Shown: piece by piece, positions 47,801-56,600 of the stretch | Layout of the letters: every line of letters starts with the position of its first letter | How positions within the stretch are numbered: position 1 is the stretch's first letter | From: Colias croceus | Taxonomy: Eukaryota; Arthropoda; Insecta; Lepidoptera; Pieridae | Assembly: GCF_905220415.1 (NCBI RefSeq) | Contig: NC_059558.1 | Location: forward strand, 818,501-882,500 | Length of the DNA stretch: 64,000 nt | Direction of reading: 5' to 3' | Notes under the pieces: model-generated | What the model was told of the DNA's origin: nothing | The model's input: the letters and a program-made list of their open reading frames with translations, nothing else | Databases searched by the model: none | Program-made: the position numbers and the translations under genes

Positions 47801-49451
47801 CGCGGGTGGAAAGCTAGTTAGATTTAAAACTATATACAAACCTCTATCCTTAAACAGCGTAACTAGCTCGTGGTACAACACCACAGGGGACAGGGGCGGA
47901 GCGCCCTCCCGTATCCGCTTGGCGGCCTCCCGCCCCCAGGCCACCGCACGCTCGCGCCCCTCTAGTACGAGCTCGTTCTGCCATATGTCTTGGATTATTT
48001 CGCGGATCTAAAAATATTATTGGCTTCAAGATAGGGCAAAAAATGGAATCATGCTGAAGCTAAGATCCGATTTTACGACTACAAATCAATCCAGCCGTAC
48101 TGCAACAACTTCAACATTCATTCACATCATTCATCAGGCTCATAATGATGATGATGATGATTTACCTTAGCTAGTGCCTCAGCTGTTTGTTGGACAACCG
48201 TATCCAATTTATTTTTGCTATTGTTTGCGGCTGATAGTGCAGCATCCTATAATAAATGAAATATGGTTACATTTCATTTGGTTAAAATAGGCACATAGGA
48301 AAATGATATAAAAGAAAAGTGTCTAAAATTTCATAAATAAAGAGTATTCATAAAAAAAGTTGTGTTTATCTATATGGATTAATATTGTATCTATATATCA
48401 CATTTAATAATTATTAAGCTGAAGAGTTTGTTTGTTTGTTTGAACATACTAATCTCAGGAACTACTGGTCCGATTTGAAAATAAATGTGATATAAGAGAG
48501 CAAATTTATGGAGGAAGGATATTGTCACGCTAAGACCTACAGGTCCGAAGCACTCAAACTCAAACATTAATTTATTTATTTAGACTTCTTCTAGAAGCAC
48601 TTTTGAAACGTCATTACATATTTTTAACATTTACCACCGATTCGGAAAGCAGTATCTACGGAGAAGAACCGGCAAGAAACTCTATAGTTGCTCTTTTTAA
48701 TCATGTCACTGTCAGTAAAACTGCAGGGTACAGCTAGTAATAGATATTGACATAGTTATTATTTAAAAAATAGTTAAGTATTAGGTAGTTTTATCATTTT
48801 AACATACAGTTTTTCCCTTATTCTTATTAAAACCTTATTTAAGTTTTAGGTAAACTATTATTATACTATTACAATGACTGTTTAAAATAAATCAGTTTAA
48901 GGCTGACTGATTATATTTTTATTTGTTTAAATTCAATATATAAATGAAAAATCAAATTGATACATTACATATTCATATATTAAAATTAAATAAAACAAAG
49001 CTATTGTTCTAAAATGATATTGAAATATAACACAAAAACTAATGTTATTTACCAAGTTATAGGTTAAGGTAAAATTAATTAAAAATAACAATATACCTAA
49101 ATAAAGTACAAGGATATTGTTCCATATTTAAGTTTAATAAATTAGTGTAACAAATAAACTTCCTGCCAGAAACTAAACAGTAATTGGCAATTTAATACCT
49201 GTTATATAAGTCCAGGGTCATTTTTAAATGGTTACCATTCAATGTCATTTAAACAGGTGCAAAAACAATGCATCGATTAAGACATAATTCACATTATATT
49301 TCATTAGTTATCTAAACCCCAAATTAAAAATAAATAAAAAAACACCCGCCAATTTTGTTTACATAAAGTACCAGGGTCGCATAAGTTTCATAGAGTTACT
49401 TACATGCAATGCTCCCAATTTTTCGCCAGCTCTATTCTTTAACTCATCCAT
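35878..49451 (-). CDS. RTN4IP1: RTN4IP1-like mitochondrial NAD(P)H oxidoreductase, 12 exons
   Basis: Exons in transcript order: 49451-49404, 48246-48166, 48007-47842, 46398-46228, 44887-44747, 43764-43650, 42824-42696, 41958-41837, 39827-39671, 38126-38006, 36668-36549, 35964-35878; 1458 bases, 485 residues, all phases agreeing. Residues 1-100 are helical and charged (MDELKNRAGEKLGALH start), then a membrane-like stretch (RRSIFIFACGAVLGGSAG), then the medium-chain dehydrogenase fold: GEVLVRVQAFSV, TVGRGFAGVVLDVGHGV, GDEVWG, AASLPWGGSLALYALDRIG, KRVLVAGAASSEGCALVQ, and the tail APVLDK-VYFPQDFEAALAHA. This aligns with human RTN4IP1 (OPA10), a mitochondrial quinone reductase linked to coenzyme Q synthesis. 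The N-terminal extension and membrane segment are not in the human protein. The nucleotide-binding Gly motif is eroded (GAASSEG for GASGGVG). Two exons have tandem partial copies. Confidence 0.93.
36342..36511 (-). mobile_element. Helitron-like element, CCGGGGCGG-end family
   Basis: CTAGCGGTCCGCCCCGGCTT ... TTCATTTTTATATTATAGA, in an RTN4IP1 intron. Confidence 0.75.
36680..36800 (-). repeat. LINE 3' end remnant, reverse
   Basis: Minus strand: GGTTGCCTGGCAGAGATCAC TGCATAGTGATAAGGCCGCC ... AATAAATAAATAA tail. Confidence 0.6.
36847..36976. mobile_element. MITE with AAGCTATTGCATAGC ends
   Basis: AAGCTATTGCATAGCTTCTA TCGCGGGCCTTGAGCG ... GCATAGCATGCAATAGC. A second copy in the opposite sense is at 55403-55544. 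Confidence 0.7.
37028..37198 (+). mobile_element. Helitron-like element, GCTGAAGAG family
   Basis: TCTATTATTATAAAGCTGAA ... CGCGCGGAGAAGCTAG|T. Confidence 0.75.
37340..37581 (+). mobile_element. Helitron-like element, ATAAATGCGAAAG family
   Basis: TCCATACCAATATTATAAAT ... CTGCGGGTGGAAAGCTAG|T. It is directly followed by the next Helitron. Confidence 0.75.
37582..37984 (+). mobile_element. Helitron-like element, ACTACATAGTATAAAAC family, split by another Helitron
   Basis: The 5' part TCACTACATAGTATAAAACA ... TTTTAGTATATAATTTA and the 3' part TTAGGTTTTAGACAAAGCGG ... GTGGAAAGCTAG|T flank a reverse insertion at 37726-37940. Confidence 0.75.
37726..37940 (-). mobile_element. Helitron-like element, GCTGAAGAG family, inserted in another Helitron
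   Basis: CTAGCTGCTCCGCGCGGTTT ... CTTCAGCTTTATAATATTAG TATAGA, with an expanded (CAAA)n run at about 37876-37910. Confidence 0.8.
38151..38353 (+). mobile_element. Helitron-like element, ATAAATGCGAAAG family (end decayed)
   Basis: AAATTATAAATGCGAAAGTT ... AATCGCGGGCGGAAATCTTG. Confidence 0.65.
38624..38888. mobile_element. MITE with GGAACGAAGT ends and expanded internal hairpins
   Basis: GGAACGAAGTTCCTTATCGC ... TAACACTTCGTTCC. The single-copy version is at 59292-59440. Here the GACGGAATAAATTCTCACGA AAAGTT arm occurs four times in alternating orientation (38660-38809). Confidence 0.8.
39138..39292 (-). repeat. Helitron-like 3' end with unrelated body
   Basis: CTAGCTTACCGCCCGCGGCT TCGCCCGC then ACGACTTGAAATTTAAACTA ... 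GGTTAAGTGGTTTTGGAGTC. The body does not match the other families. Confidence 0.55.
39300..39448 (-). mobile_element. Helitron-like element, CCGGGGCGG-end family, truncated
   Basis: CGGTCCGCCCCGGCTTCGCC ... AAATCGGTTCAGTTGTTCTA. Confidence 0.65.
40064..40139 (-). pseudogene. Copy 2 of the 5' half of RTN4IP1 exon 39827-39671
   Basis: Acceptor (CCCCAG) plus about 75 coding bases repeated upstream in the transcript. By eye it has four synonymous and two amino-acid changes (Leu to Pro, Ala to Ser), then an immediate in-frame TAA, so inclusion would truncate the protein. Confidence 0.75.
40320..40397 (-). pseudogene. Copy 3 of the 5' half of RTN4IP1 exon 39827-39671
   Basis: A good acceptor (GCTTGCATCTCACAG) plus about 78 coding bases. 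Three synonymous changes and one Val to Met. No donor follows. The intron between copies (TAGGGTTGTTTTTGGG ..., TTATAACTTTTGAAGATG ...) is repeated too, so the unit is about 260-310 bp. Confidence 0.75.
40441..40671 (-). mobile_element. Helitron-like element, intact relative of the LTR-split copy
   Basis: CTAGCTGTTGCCCGCAGCTT ... AGTCACCTTTGAGTTTTATA TATATAGA, showing the uninterrupted 5' end of the family at 20668. Confidence 0.8.
40833..40972. mobile_element. MITE with GCATTTACACATT ends
   Basis: GCATTTACACATTGTC ... ACGAATGTGTAAATGC inverted ends, in an RTN4IP1 intron; no coding content. Confidence 0.55.
41040..41580 (+). pseudogene. 5'-truncated LINE, C-terminal reverse-transcriptase ORF tail
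   Basis: 79 codons end in SRLIKEYNNIV ... DIFSNTVHKYKRELLS, the C-terminal style of LINE ORF2. A 3'UTR and an AAATAAATAAAT tail follow (41560-41580). Confidence 0.6.
41979..42162 (-). mobile_element. Helitron-like element, mixed family ends
   Basis: GGTCCGCCCCGGCTTCGCCC end joined to the TCCATACTAATATAAATGCG AAAG-type 5' part (read on the minus strand). Confidence 0.65.
42408..42690. repeat. GGGGCCCC-rich segments around the duplicated RTN4IP1 exon
   Basis: GGGCCCCGGGGCCCC is present next to the donor of both exon copies (42411 and 42652), and GGGGCCCC recurs near 42563 and 42627. In this AT-rich sequence these GC palindromes mark the duplication unit. Confidence 0.6.
42452..42550 (-). pseudogene. 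Tandem copy of RTN4IP1 exon 42824-42696, 30 bases shorter, in phase
   Basis: Lies just downstream in the transcript, offset 244. The last about 65 coding bases, the donor GTGAGT and about 40 bases of intron are identical. The 5' part differs at four synonymous sites within SLPWGGS and lacks exactly 30 bases. Length 99 against 129 preserves both phases. An AG (TTCGTCAAG) precedes it, with a weak pyrimidine tract. It could be an alternative exon, but it lacks the AA of the conserved AASLP block. Confidence 0.75.
43199..43363 (+). mobile_element. Severely 5'-truncated LINE with 15-bp target duplication
   Basis: AGATTTCATGACCAT at 43199-43213 and 43349-43363 flanks 135 bases that encode the LINE ORF2 tail (RRDWQNIALCRDKWRLL then SEAKTHFG), followed by a stop and an (AAGT)n tail. 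Confidence 0.85.
43443..43622 (-). mobile_element. Helitron-like element, CCGGGGCGG end, mixed body
   Basis: CTAGCGGTGCGCCCCGGCTT ... CTCTTTATAATATTAGTATA GA. Confidence 0.65.
43818..44027 (+). mobile_element. Helitron-like element, ATAAATGCGAAAG family (diverged)
   Basis: CACTAATATTATAAATGGGA ... CAGGGCGAAAAGCTAG|T. Confidence 0.65.
44081..44325 (+). mobile_element. Helitron-like element, ATAAATGCGAAAG family
   Basis: TCCATACTAATTTTATAAAT ... GAAGCCGCGGGCGGAAACCTAG|T. Confidence 0.75.
44455..44694. mobile_element. Repeat with AACCGACTTCAAA inverted ends
   Basis: AACCGACTTCAAAAAAAGGA ... AGTTTGAAGTCGGTT. A common short repeat type in Lepidoptera by my recollection; no ORF. Confidence 0.6.
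44940..45500 (-). pseudogene. 5'-truncated LINE, ORF2 tail and 3'UTR
   Basis: Minus strand from 45460: MPKCRTALYQKNAYVMCIHI ... FNKIPKSLRDLPFNIFKKRL then KAWLIEKCYYDLKEF, a typical ORF2 end of Jockey/CR1-like LINEs. The 3' end is a (ATTTC)n tail at 44940-44985. Confidence 0.8.
45564..45742 (+). mobile_element. Helitron-like element, mixed family ends
   Basis: TCCATACTAATATTATAAAT ... CACGGGCGAAGCCGGGGCGG ACCATTAG. Confidence 0.65.
46556..46662. repeat. Half of the TACGTACGATAATTATCG palindrome element
   Basis: GTACGATAATTATCGTACGT ATCGTGCGTCACGCGACATG matches the right arm and flank of the 66-bp palindrome at 59782-59847, including the following AGACCAAAAAGTTTGAGACG. Confidence 0.7.
46667..46975. 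mobile_element. Second copy of the PIF-like MITE, with a GC-rich insert
   Basis: The left end GCTGGTTGCAGAGCTTGACC and the right part GTGCGTATGGTCGGTCTAGC match 20125-20329. Between about 46738 and 46870 it carries an unrelated block with GCGCGCCAGGCGCGC and GGGCGCGCGCGCCAGGAGCG. The right terminus is lost. Confidence 0.7.
46984..47103. mobile_element. MITE, GAAGTGAAACTTCTTTG family, both ends
   Basis: GAAGTGAAACTTCTTTATAC ... GCCAAAGAAGTTTCACTTC around the same core as 35055. Confidence 0.75.
47405..47551 (+). mobile_element. Helitron-like element, GCTGAAGAG family, internally deleted
   Basis: CATACTAATATTATAAAGCT ... ACCGCAGGGCACAGCTAG|T. Confidence 0.65.
47604..47817 (+). mobile_element. 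Helitron-like element, ATAAATGCGAAAG family
   Basis: TCCATACTAATATTATAAAT ... GCCGCGGGTGGAAAGCTAG|T. It ends 25 bases from RTN4IP1 exon 48007-47842. Confidence 0.75.
48390..48737 (+). mobile_element. Helitron-like element interrupted by a LINE fragment
   Basis: GCTGAAGAGTTTGTTTGTTT G ... and ... GCAGGGTACAGCTAG|T flank about 150 bases (48556-48708) with AGAAGAACCGGCAAGAAACT, a LINE-tail type sequence. Confidence 0.6.
48740..49400. other. RTN4IP1 intron, no feature seen
   Basis: AT-rich, without ORFs or recognisable repeats. Confidence 0.4.
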
Positions 49452-49934
49452 ATCAAACACAACACTCGGGGGAGGGTCGCCCTAAGCCAAATAGACTATT
49501 AACTCATACCAAAATCATTCACAATCTAACCTTTGGCCGCAATCCATTTGAAATATTTTAATCTCAAAATAGATCATGATTGCATACATCATTATTAACT
49601 ATAATGACATTGATAACAAAAGTATGTTCCTAAATCTCTAGTCGCTCACTACACGTTCTTATATTTACACGGTTGAATGTGAAATTTTACGTAAATATGT
49701 TAAAATCTTATCCAAACATAACCTAGAAACTAAAATATTAGGATTGAACTTTTGACAGCAACAGCTGACAATGACAGTGATACATATGATAATACACAAA
49801 TATTTTTAATGGCAACCCTTTGAACTATATAATATAATATAGTCCACATAGGTACAATAATAATTAATTAGTGATTAGTCAATGATGATAAGATGATGAT
49901 TATGTCTGTGCTAATGTTCAAAAAATAGCCTAAG

Positions 49935-50270
49935 AGCTAGCGCGCAAGAGCAACTTTTGTCTCCGCAGCTATTTTGTCTCTCCCATCAACTCTATGGGGC
50001 TTTGCGTCGCTACGTGCGCGCACTTTCATACTAAGGCCGCGTTTCCACCTGCAAGAAAACTTCCGCGAGAAGTGTCCGACAATCTGTCTGACAGCAACTT
50101 GCAAGTCTACTTGCAGGTGGAAACGCCGAGTTTACACATGCAAGCTGCTGTCAGACAGACTGTCGGACAGTTCTTGCAGAAGTTTACTTGCAGGTGGAAA
50201 CGGGGCCTAACCCAATAGGTGGGAGAGACAAAATAGTTGCGGAGACAAAAGTTGCTCTTGCGCGCTAGCT
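49935..50270. mobile_element. MITE with 51-bp inverted repeats and 5-bp target repeat
   Basis: AGCTAGCGCGCAAGAGCAAC ... TTTTGTCTCTCCCA and its reverse complement (one mismatch), flanked by CTAAG at 49930-49934 and 50271-50275. The centre holds a second fold, TTTCCACCTGCAAG / CTTGCAGGTGGAAA. Confidence 0.85.
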
Positions 50271-50377
50271 CTAAGCGGTCAGTGTTGAATTTGACTTTGA
50301 TTTTATTATGTATTTTGAAACTTACGCTAGTCATTCACTTTCGCAAGCCCACAAGGCAATAAGTATAGGAAAGAGAA

Positions 50378-50592
50378 TCTATACTAATATTATAAAGCTG
50401 AAGAGTTTGTTTGTTTGTTTGTATGTTTGTTTGTTTGTTTGAACGCGCTAATCTCGGGAACTACAGGTCCGATTTGAAAAATTCTTTCGGTGTTAGATAG
50501 CTCATTTATCGAGGAAGCCTATAGGCTATATATCATCACGCTATGATTAACAGGAGTGGAGCCACGGGGGTGAAACCGCGCGGAGCAGCTAG
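50378..50592 (+). mobile_element. Helitron-like element, GCTGAAGAG family, intact
   Basis: TCTATACTAATATTATAAAG ... ACCGCGCGGAGCAGCTAG|T. Confidence 0.8.
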
Positions 50593-50653
50593 TTAAGTAA
50601 TAAAACAAATGTTTAATGCTATTATTTTATGAAACATGATTTATTTTACACAA

Positions 50654-53600
50654 TTATAATATATCAACTGGTATAGTATTATCACCACTATCTGCACTTT
50701 CATTATTATCTTGATTATTTAGTATTTTGTCGATCCATGCTTTACTGTAGGAAACCTGAAAAAAAAGGAAAATATTATTTCTCTTCATATACCTGTAACA
50801 TTCATTATTTCTTAATACAAAAAAAAAATGCTTAAAAAATACCTAATTAAAAAAAAATGACAGATTTTTTTTACTTAAAATAAATTAAAACCAGATTAAA
50901 ACTAAATGAGTTTTACTCTTTTGGTTCGATACCCTGGAAGATAATAATAAAACAAACTACTGTAGTTAAGTACCTTAGCATAAACTCCGGGTTTGGATTT
51001 CAATGCGCACTCTTCGGTACCAGAGAAAAGAGCAATACCGTGTAACGTGCCCGCTCGGTTGAGGCCGCTGAAATGGACGGCCGGGTCTCCTGTATCACCC
51101 TGGAGAAAAAAAAATATACCAAAGAACATTATTTGAATTTGAAGATTAAAAGTAAACTGGATTTGCTTTTTGGTAATAACAGGTTTAGTCTACGTGAATT
51201 CAATTGGCAACTGAATTTCACACCTTACACACACACACACACACACACTATTAAATATTAGGTAGGTACCTAAGTACTAGGTATGTACAATATATCGATC
51301 ATTAAATAGGCTATAAATTTTTTATATATTTTGCCACTATGTATTGTAAATGTAATATTATGGTCGGGACTATCGCTTACAAAAGTTTTCTTATACAAGA
51401 TGTTTTATATTATGCCTTTATACTAAAACCCGACTAAACAAAAACACACCGCACACAAAGCGACCCCCTTCATCACGCTCTGCAAGCACATGTGGTCGTG
51501 TTGCAGTCTATAATCATTCCCGTACACCTTCCTGCATTCACCCCGCGACATCTCCTTTACAATCATGCGTCGTAGCTCCTGGTTCTCGCCTTCCCGGATC
51601 TGTCCTGTTACCTGTCAAAGTTAAGAAATGTGTATAAAAAATTGCGATTTTGAAAAGGATTATCCACATAATACAGTAGGTACTACTACATATTACTACA
51701 GTAGTGGTAATATGCACGCCATGCACACAGTTTCATTTTTATTTTAATTGATAATTGCAAGACGAATGCTTGAGTTTTGCGCAAAAACATTCAAAACAGT
51801 TTCATTGTAATACGCGACGTTGCCGCGCGAGAAACGCATGAAGAGCGCATGACGCGACGTTGCCGTAAGATGAATGCTCAATGCACGACGACCGGCTTAT
51901 GCGACGTTGCTGCACTTGGAACGCACGACGAGCGGCTAACGCGGCGTTACCGCTCCGTGAACACAGTTTTAATTGATTTTACATCTCTTGAGGTTTGTTC
52001 AATTATCCACTCAACGGTTCGACGCCTCCCTGGAGGCACTCAACGGTCAACACTCAACGGTCGGGCGCTCCAAACATCCTTACGTGGTCATTGGTTAGGC
52101 CTCTCGCGCGTACTCCCGCTCGCGGGCGCGCAATCGGCTTGTAATGAAGATTTCTCAAAAATGGCAAACACTTATAAAAAATAAAAGAATTACTCGTAAT
52201 TCCAGTGAAATTTCCATTAAGATAGTATTATTTACATCGTATTTTTATTTGAAATTCAATTAAAAATAATGAGTTGAAGTTGCAAAGAAATATTTCACCA
52301 TTTTCTTGTTAAAACATGTGATAATACTGATACACAAACATTTATTTGATTCAAATTTATTTTATACTTTACAATGTTGTTTTAGGATAAAATACCACAT
52401 CTCATATAAAAATATTATTTATTTGAAGACAGAAAATGAAAAGACTCCCAAGACTACGACGAACTTCAAACTAACATAACGCGACAAAATTGTATTGACC
52501 TTGACCATAATTCTTCGAATATAGTTAGAATGGGATGTGTAGATTACAATTTGTATAAGTTGGACAGGGACAGGAAGAGTTTGGTGTATTTTAAAGTGGA
52601 TATTTAAAACAGCTGCGTGCTTGCCTCCAGGGAGCATAGAACCATTCGAGCAGGTCAAAATAGTTGCCGCCAGGAGGCGTTGAACCGTTAAGTGGGTAAG
52701 GATGTTTTGAGCGCCCGACCGTTGAGTGGTTATAAAAATTGTTTAGATTTTAAACCTTACGTATTTCTGTTACATTTTTTCCCTATTTATTTTTCTCTTT
52801 TTTGACTTCACCATCATTGTTACTTAAACTTGTTATTCTGTGTTTTTTTTTGTATATCCGCAGACTAAATCTAGAATTTTCCAAATCGTTTATAACTTAC
52901 CACAGATCCAAAGCCAGTAACTATTGTTTCGCCGAAGAGGGATGGAAGATCAGATCCAATACTTGCTACCGATACAACTTGTACCCTGCTACTTAACATT
53001 ATTGGGATATTCATCTGAAATAATTTAGAAATCAGATTAAATTTTTTACGAGAAATTACTGTTGAGAGACTACTACCTACTGGCAGAGACATGATTGACA
53101 TACCAAATAATTTTAATTATTTATTTTGGTCGTAATTTACAGAGATCCTCTTATAAATAGAGAATCAACGTGGAGAAAGTCGCGTTATCACATAGATTTA
53201 AAAGCAAAGTTGCCTTATGGCTAATAATAATTTTTACAAGTTCGCTTTACTATACGTGGATTTGTATCTTCATAAATTTTAAATAGTAATTATTAACTAC
53301 CTACGCAGTACGCTATAAATAAAATAGTAATGAAGGTACCTTGATCATAGCCAGATTATGTTCAGGATAATACTGATCAGTTCTATAATCCGGGTGCCGT
53401 CTAATGTCCGTGACCGCCAGGATCCGACCGCCGAAGTCGCGGAATACAGACCCCATGCGTACGGACACTTCTTCTTTTGATACACTGAATTAATGTAGGT
53501 ACCAAATACTTTAGAGGAAAAAAAAGCTCGTAGATACACAAAAAATATATAAAAATATTAACAAAAAATGTGGGTCATAATTTTTAATCAAAAAATGTTT

Positions 53601-56600
53601 GGTGTGGAAACTTAATTTTTTTTCCTCAAAAATTATTTTAACATTTAATAGTTCAGGATATGATACATCGCCCATTTTTGCAAGTGACTACTATCAAGCT
53701 GATTTTCCGTTTGTAGCTTTATTTTAATGAGACACCGATTAATTTCTTGTACGAAACTCTCGATTGTGGTAGCTAACAGAGATAACAAGGATAAAATTTT
53801 TTGACTTGATGGTTCTCAAATATTTATTACGCAATTTGTAGGACAATATGTCTGTTGAATTATATAAACATTAACTAAGTGAAAACAAAGAAATCAGCTT
53901 GTTAGTAATCATTTATGATGACCTCGTAATCGATACACTTTGGAAAGGGGGACTCTTCGAACAAACCATAGATTTTGTAGGACAAATATTTTTTCGAATA
54001 ATTTAGGTAATTATCTTGAGATTGAACAAAAAAAAAATTCAGTTAGTAATAAATATTTGAGAACCATCAAATCAAAAATTTTTATCCTTGTTATCTCTGT
54101 TAGCTACCACAATCGAGACTTTCGTACACGAAATTATTGGGCGTCTCATCAAAATAAAGCTACAAACGGAAAATTAGCTTGATAGTAGTCACTTGCAAAA
54201 ATGGGCGATGTATCCTGAACTATAACATTTTTTGTATTTGTATGTTTGTTAATAGTTACCACTTGTGAAAAAAATTGTTTCAGTCTTTTCAGAGAGAACT
54301 TACTAATCGAAACATTGCGCTGCGGTCAGCACCCATTGCTTGCCGACTATGGCGCCCCCGCACCAATGTTTACCATGTAACCTGTAATGTAATCATCATC
54401 ATCATCATCAACCCATATATTATGTTCCCGCTGCTGGGACACCGGACACGGGCCTTCCATAAGGGATGTACGCAATGTGAAATTAACGACTTGAAATTGA
54501 CTTATAAGTTATAACTATTTAGTCAGTTCATATCTAATGGCCTAATCTGTTTTTTTTTAAACTCGCAAGATACACTATTCCATTAATTTAATTTTAATTT
54601 TCAAGTAAATGTGGGAAACAAAATCAAAAACTGTTGAGTAGGAAACTTCACCTTTTTTGTAAGTCTGTATGTCTGTACCTATGTTTGTATGCCTTTTATG
54701 CATACAATTTCAAAATAAAATACTAGTTTCTTATTTTTACTACGAATTTTATTTCCAAGTTCCTTATTAATTAAAACAATAATTCGAAACAGATATTTAT
54801 TAACCCAAAAAATTAATAATTGAATAAAACACAAGTCGCTAGATAAGTAGGAATATAAAAATAAATAGTAATATTATCTAAGATCTTGACTAATTATAAT
54901 TAAATAAGCTTTTAACTAGAAATAGTTATTTGAGGGGTTTATTTACTTAAAACTAACATCACAATAATATTATAAGTAGAAAAGGTGTAGACAGGCTACC
55001 AACAGAACATATTATTTTGATATTCAAAAACGGCACTCTCTCTGTACCTAATAAGTATAATATAATAAGTTTATGCGGCACACTAACGCACACACGTGAC
55101 ACAAATATACCTGACGTCAAAGTAGGAAGGCCTAAGGCCGGATACTCACGTGCCTACCGCAGGGGCAATATTGGAACATTGTCCCTGCCTGCCTTTACAC
55201 AAGACAATTAAGGGTTCAATTTCAAAATTGCCCCTGCTGCAGGTACGTAAGTAGCCGGTTTAAGATGGCATGATTCAACTATTGTGAGCTAATTAGCCAC
55301 ACTTTACTTAAGTCTCTTTTTAGCCTATTAATAACTTATCTTGTTGCTTATTACAACAACGACTACAAAAAAAGAAGTGTGGCACTCGGGGACTGCCGCG
55401 GTAAAGCTATTGCATAGCATGCCTTTAAGCCACACCTCCGTGCCCGTCGGAGTGGGGAGCGTGAGGTTTTTTCGTTACGGAATTTCTGGATTCTGTCCCC
55501 CCGCTCAAGGCCCGCGATAGAAGCTTCAAGCTATGCAATAGCTTAATAAATAAAAAAGAGCGTGTGTGTCACGCGTTACAAGAAACTTCTTTAGCAAGAT
55601 GCAAAGATACTAAAATCTTCGCCTTTCTCCATGCCGTGACAATATTGTCATGACGCGACCAAAATGATATTTTATGCGCGTTTCAAAATAACACTTGAAA
55701 CAAATTAATTAAGTACCTAACATTTTCATAAACAGTTCTCTTCGTATCTCACACCATTCCACCATGTCCTAAAATACTTCCAGACACTTTTTTCTTCCAA
55801 ATTCCTGTTCATCATTTCACACAATCTACACGCGTTGAGATGATCAGCATCTCTATAAACATAGTGATTCCGCCATCTAAAGAACTCGTAGTATCGAGTT
55901 TTGTTGCCCATAATATCGAAGATAGTTTCTGCTAATTTTTTTGGACCTAAATTTATTGCATCTAGGTAACTCCCTTCTGGCAGAAATCTGAAATTAGATA
56001 AGTCATGATTAGGATAAACGTTATCATAAAATATGACATAGTAAGAAAGTTATGGGGCTTGCTTGTAGATTACTCTGTTTCTATTCTATACTATTTTTAG
56101 GTAAAATGGCAATCTGCGACAATTAATATTACTTATATAATTTTTTTTGTCTTAGATCATAAAAAAACTTGAAATTCATTCTTGAAATTCATAAAGATTG
56201 TGCAGAATTATTATTATCGCCCGAAATCTTTGAAATGAAGTAAAAAGTAACCTATATATCAATAGAATTGATAAACAATGTTCAATAAATACGGAAAGAT
56301 TGACGCTATAAGTACGTTTTGATAAATATTTAAATTTATTTTATTACTTACCGTGAGTAATCTGCTCCTCCATATACTACAGGAACTGCATAGTTATTTA
56401 ACGCCGTCAACAATTTCTCAGTCACGTAATCCTCTGCAAACGAATTCTCGAAAGACAAATAGAAATGATAGTCATCTTCAATCATCCTGAAGCAAGAGTT
56501 CGATTCACTCAAAGGACAACTAAGCGTTCCACATCTACCATATATGTCCACTGTCCAGCCAAATTTATTCAGTTCTTGGCTAAATTCCTCTACGTAATCT

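Noticed and set aside
51777..52184. 135-residue ORF
   Set aside because: It arises from GC-richer repetitive DNA (GCGACGTTGCCG repeats and inverted ends) and has no recognisable domain.
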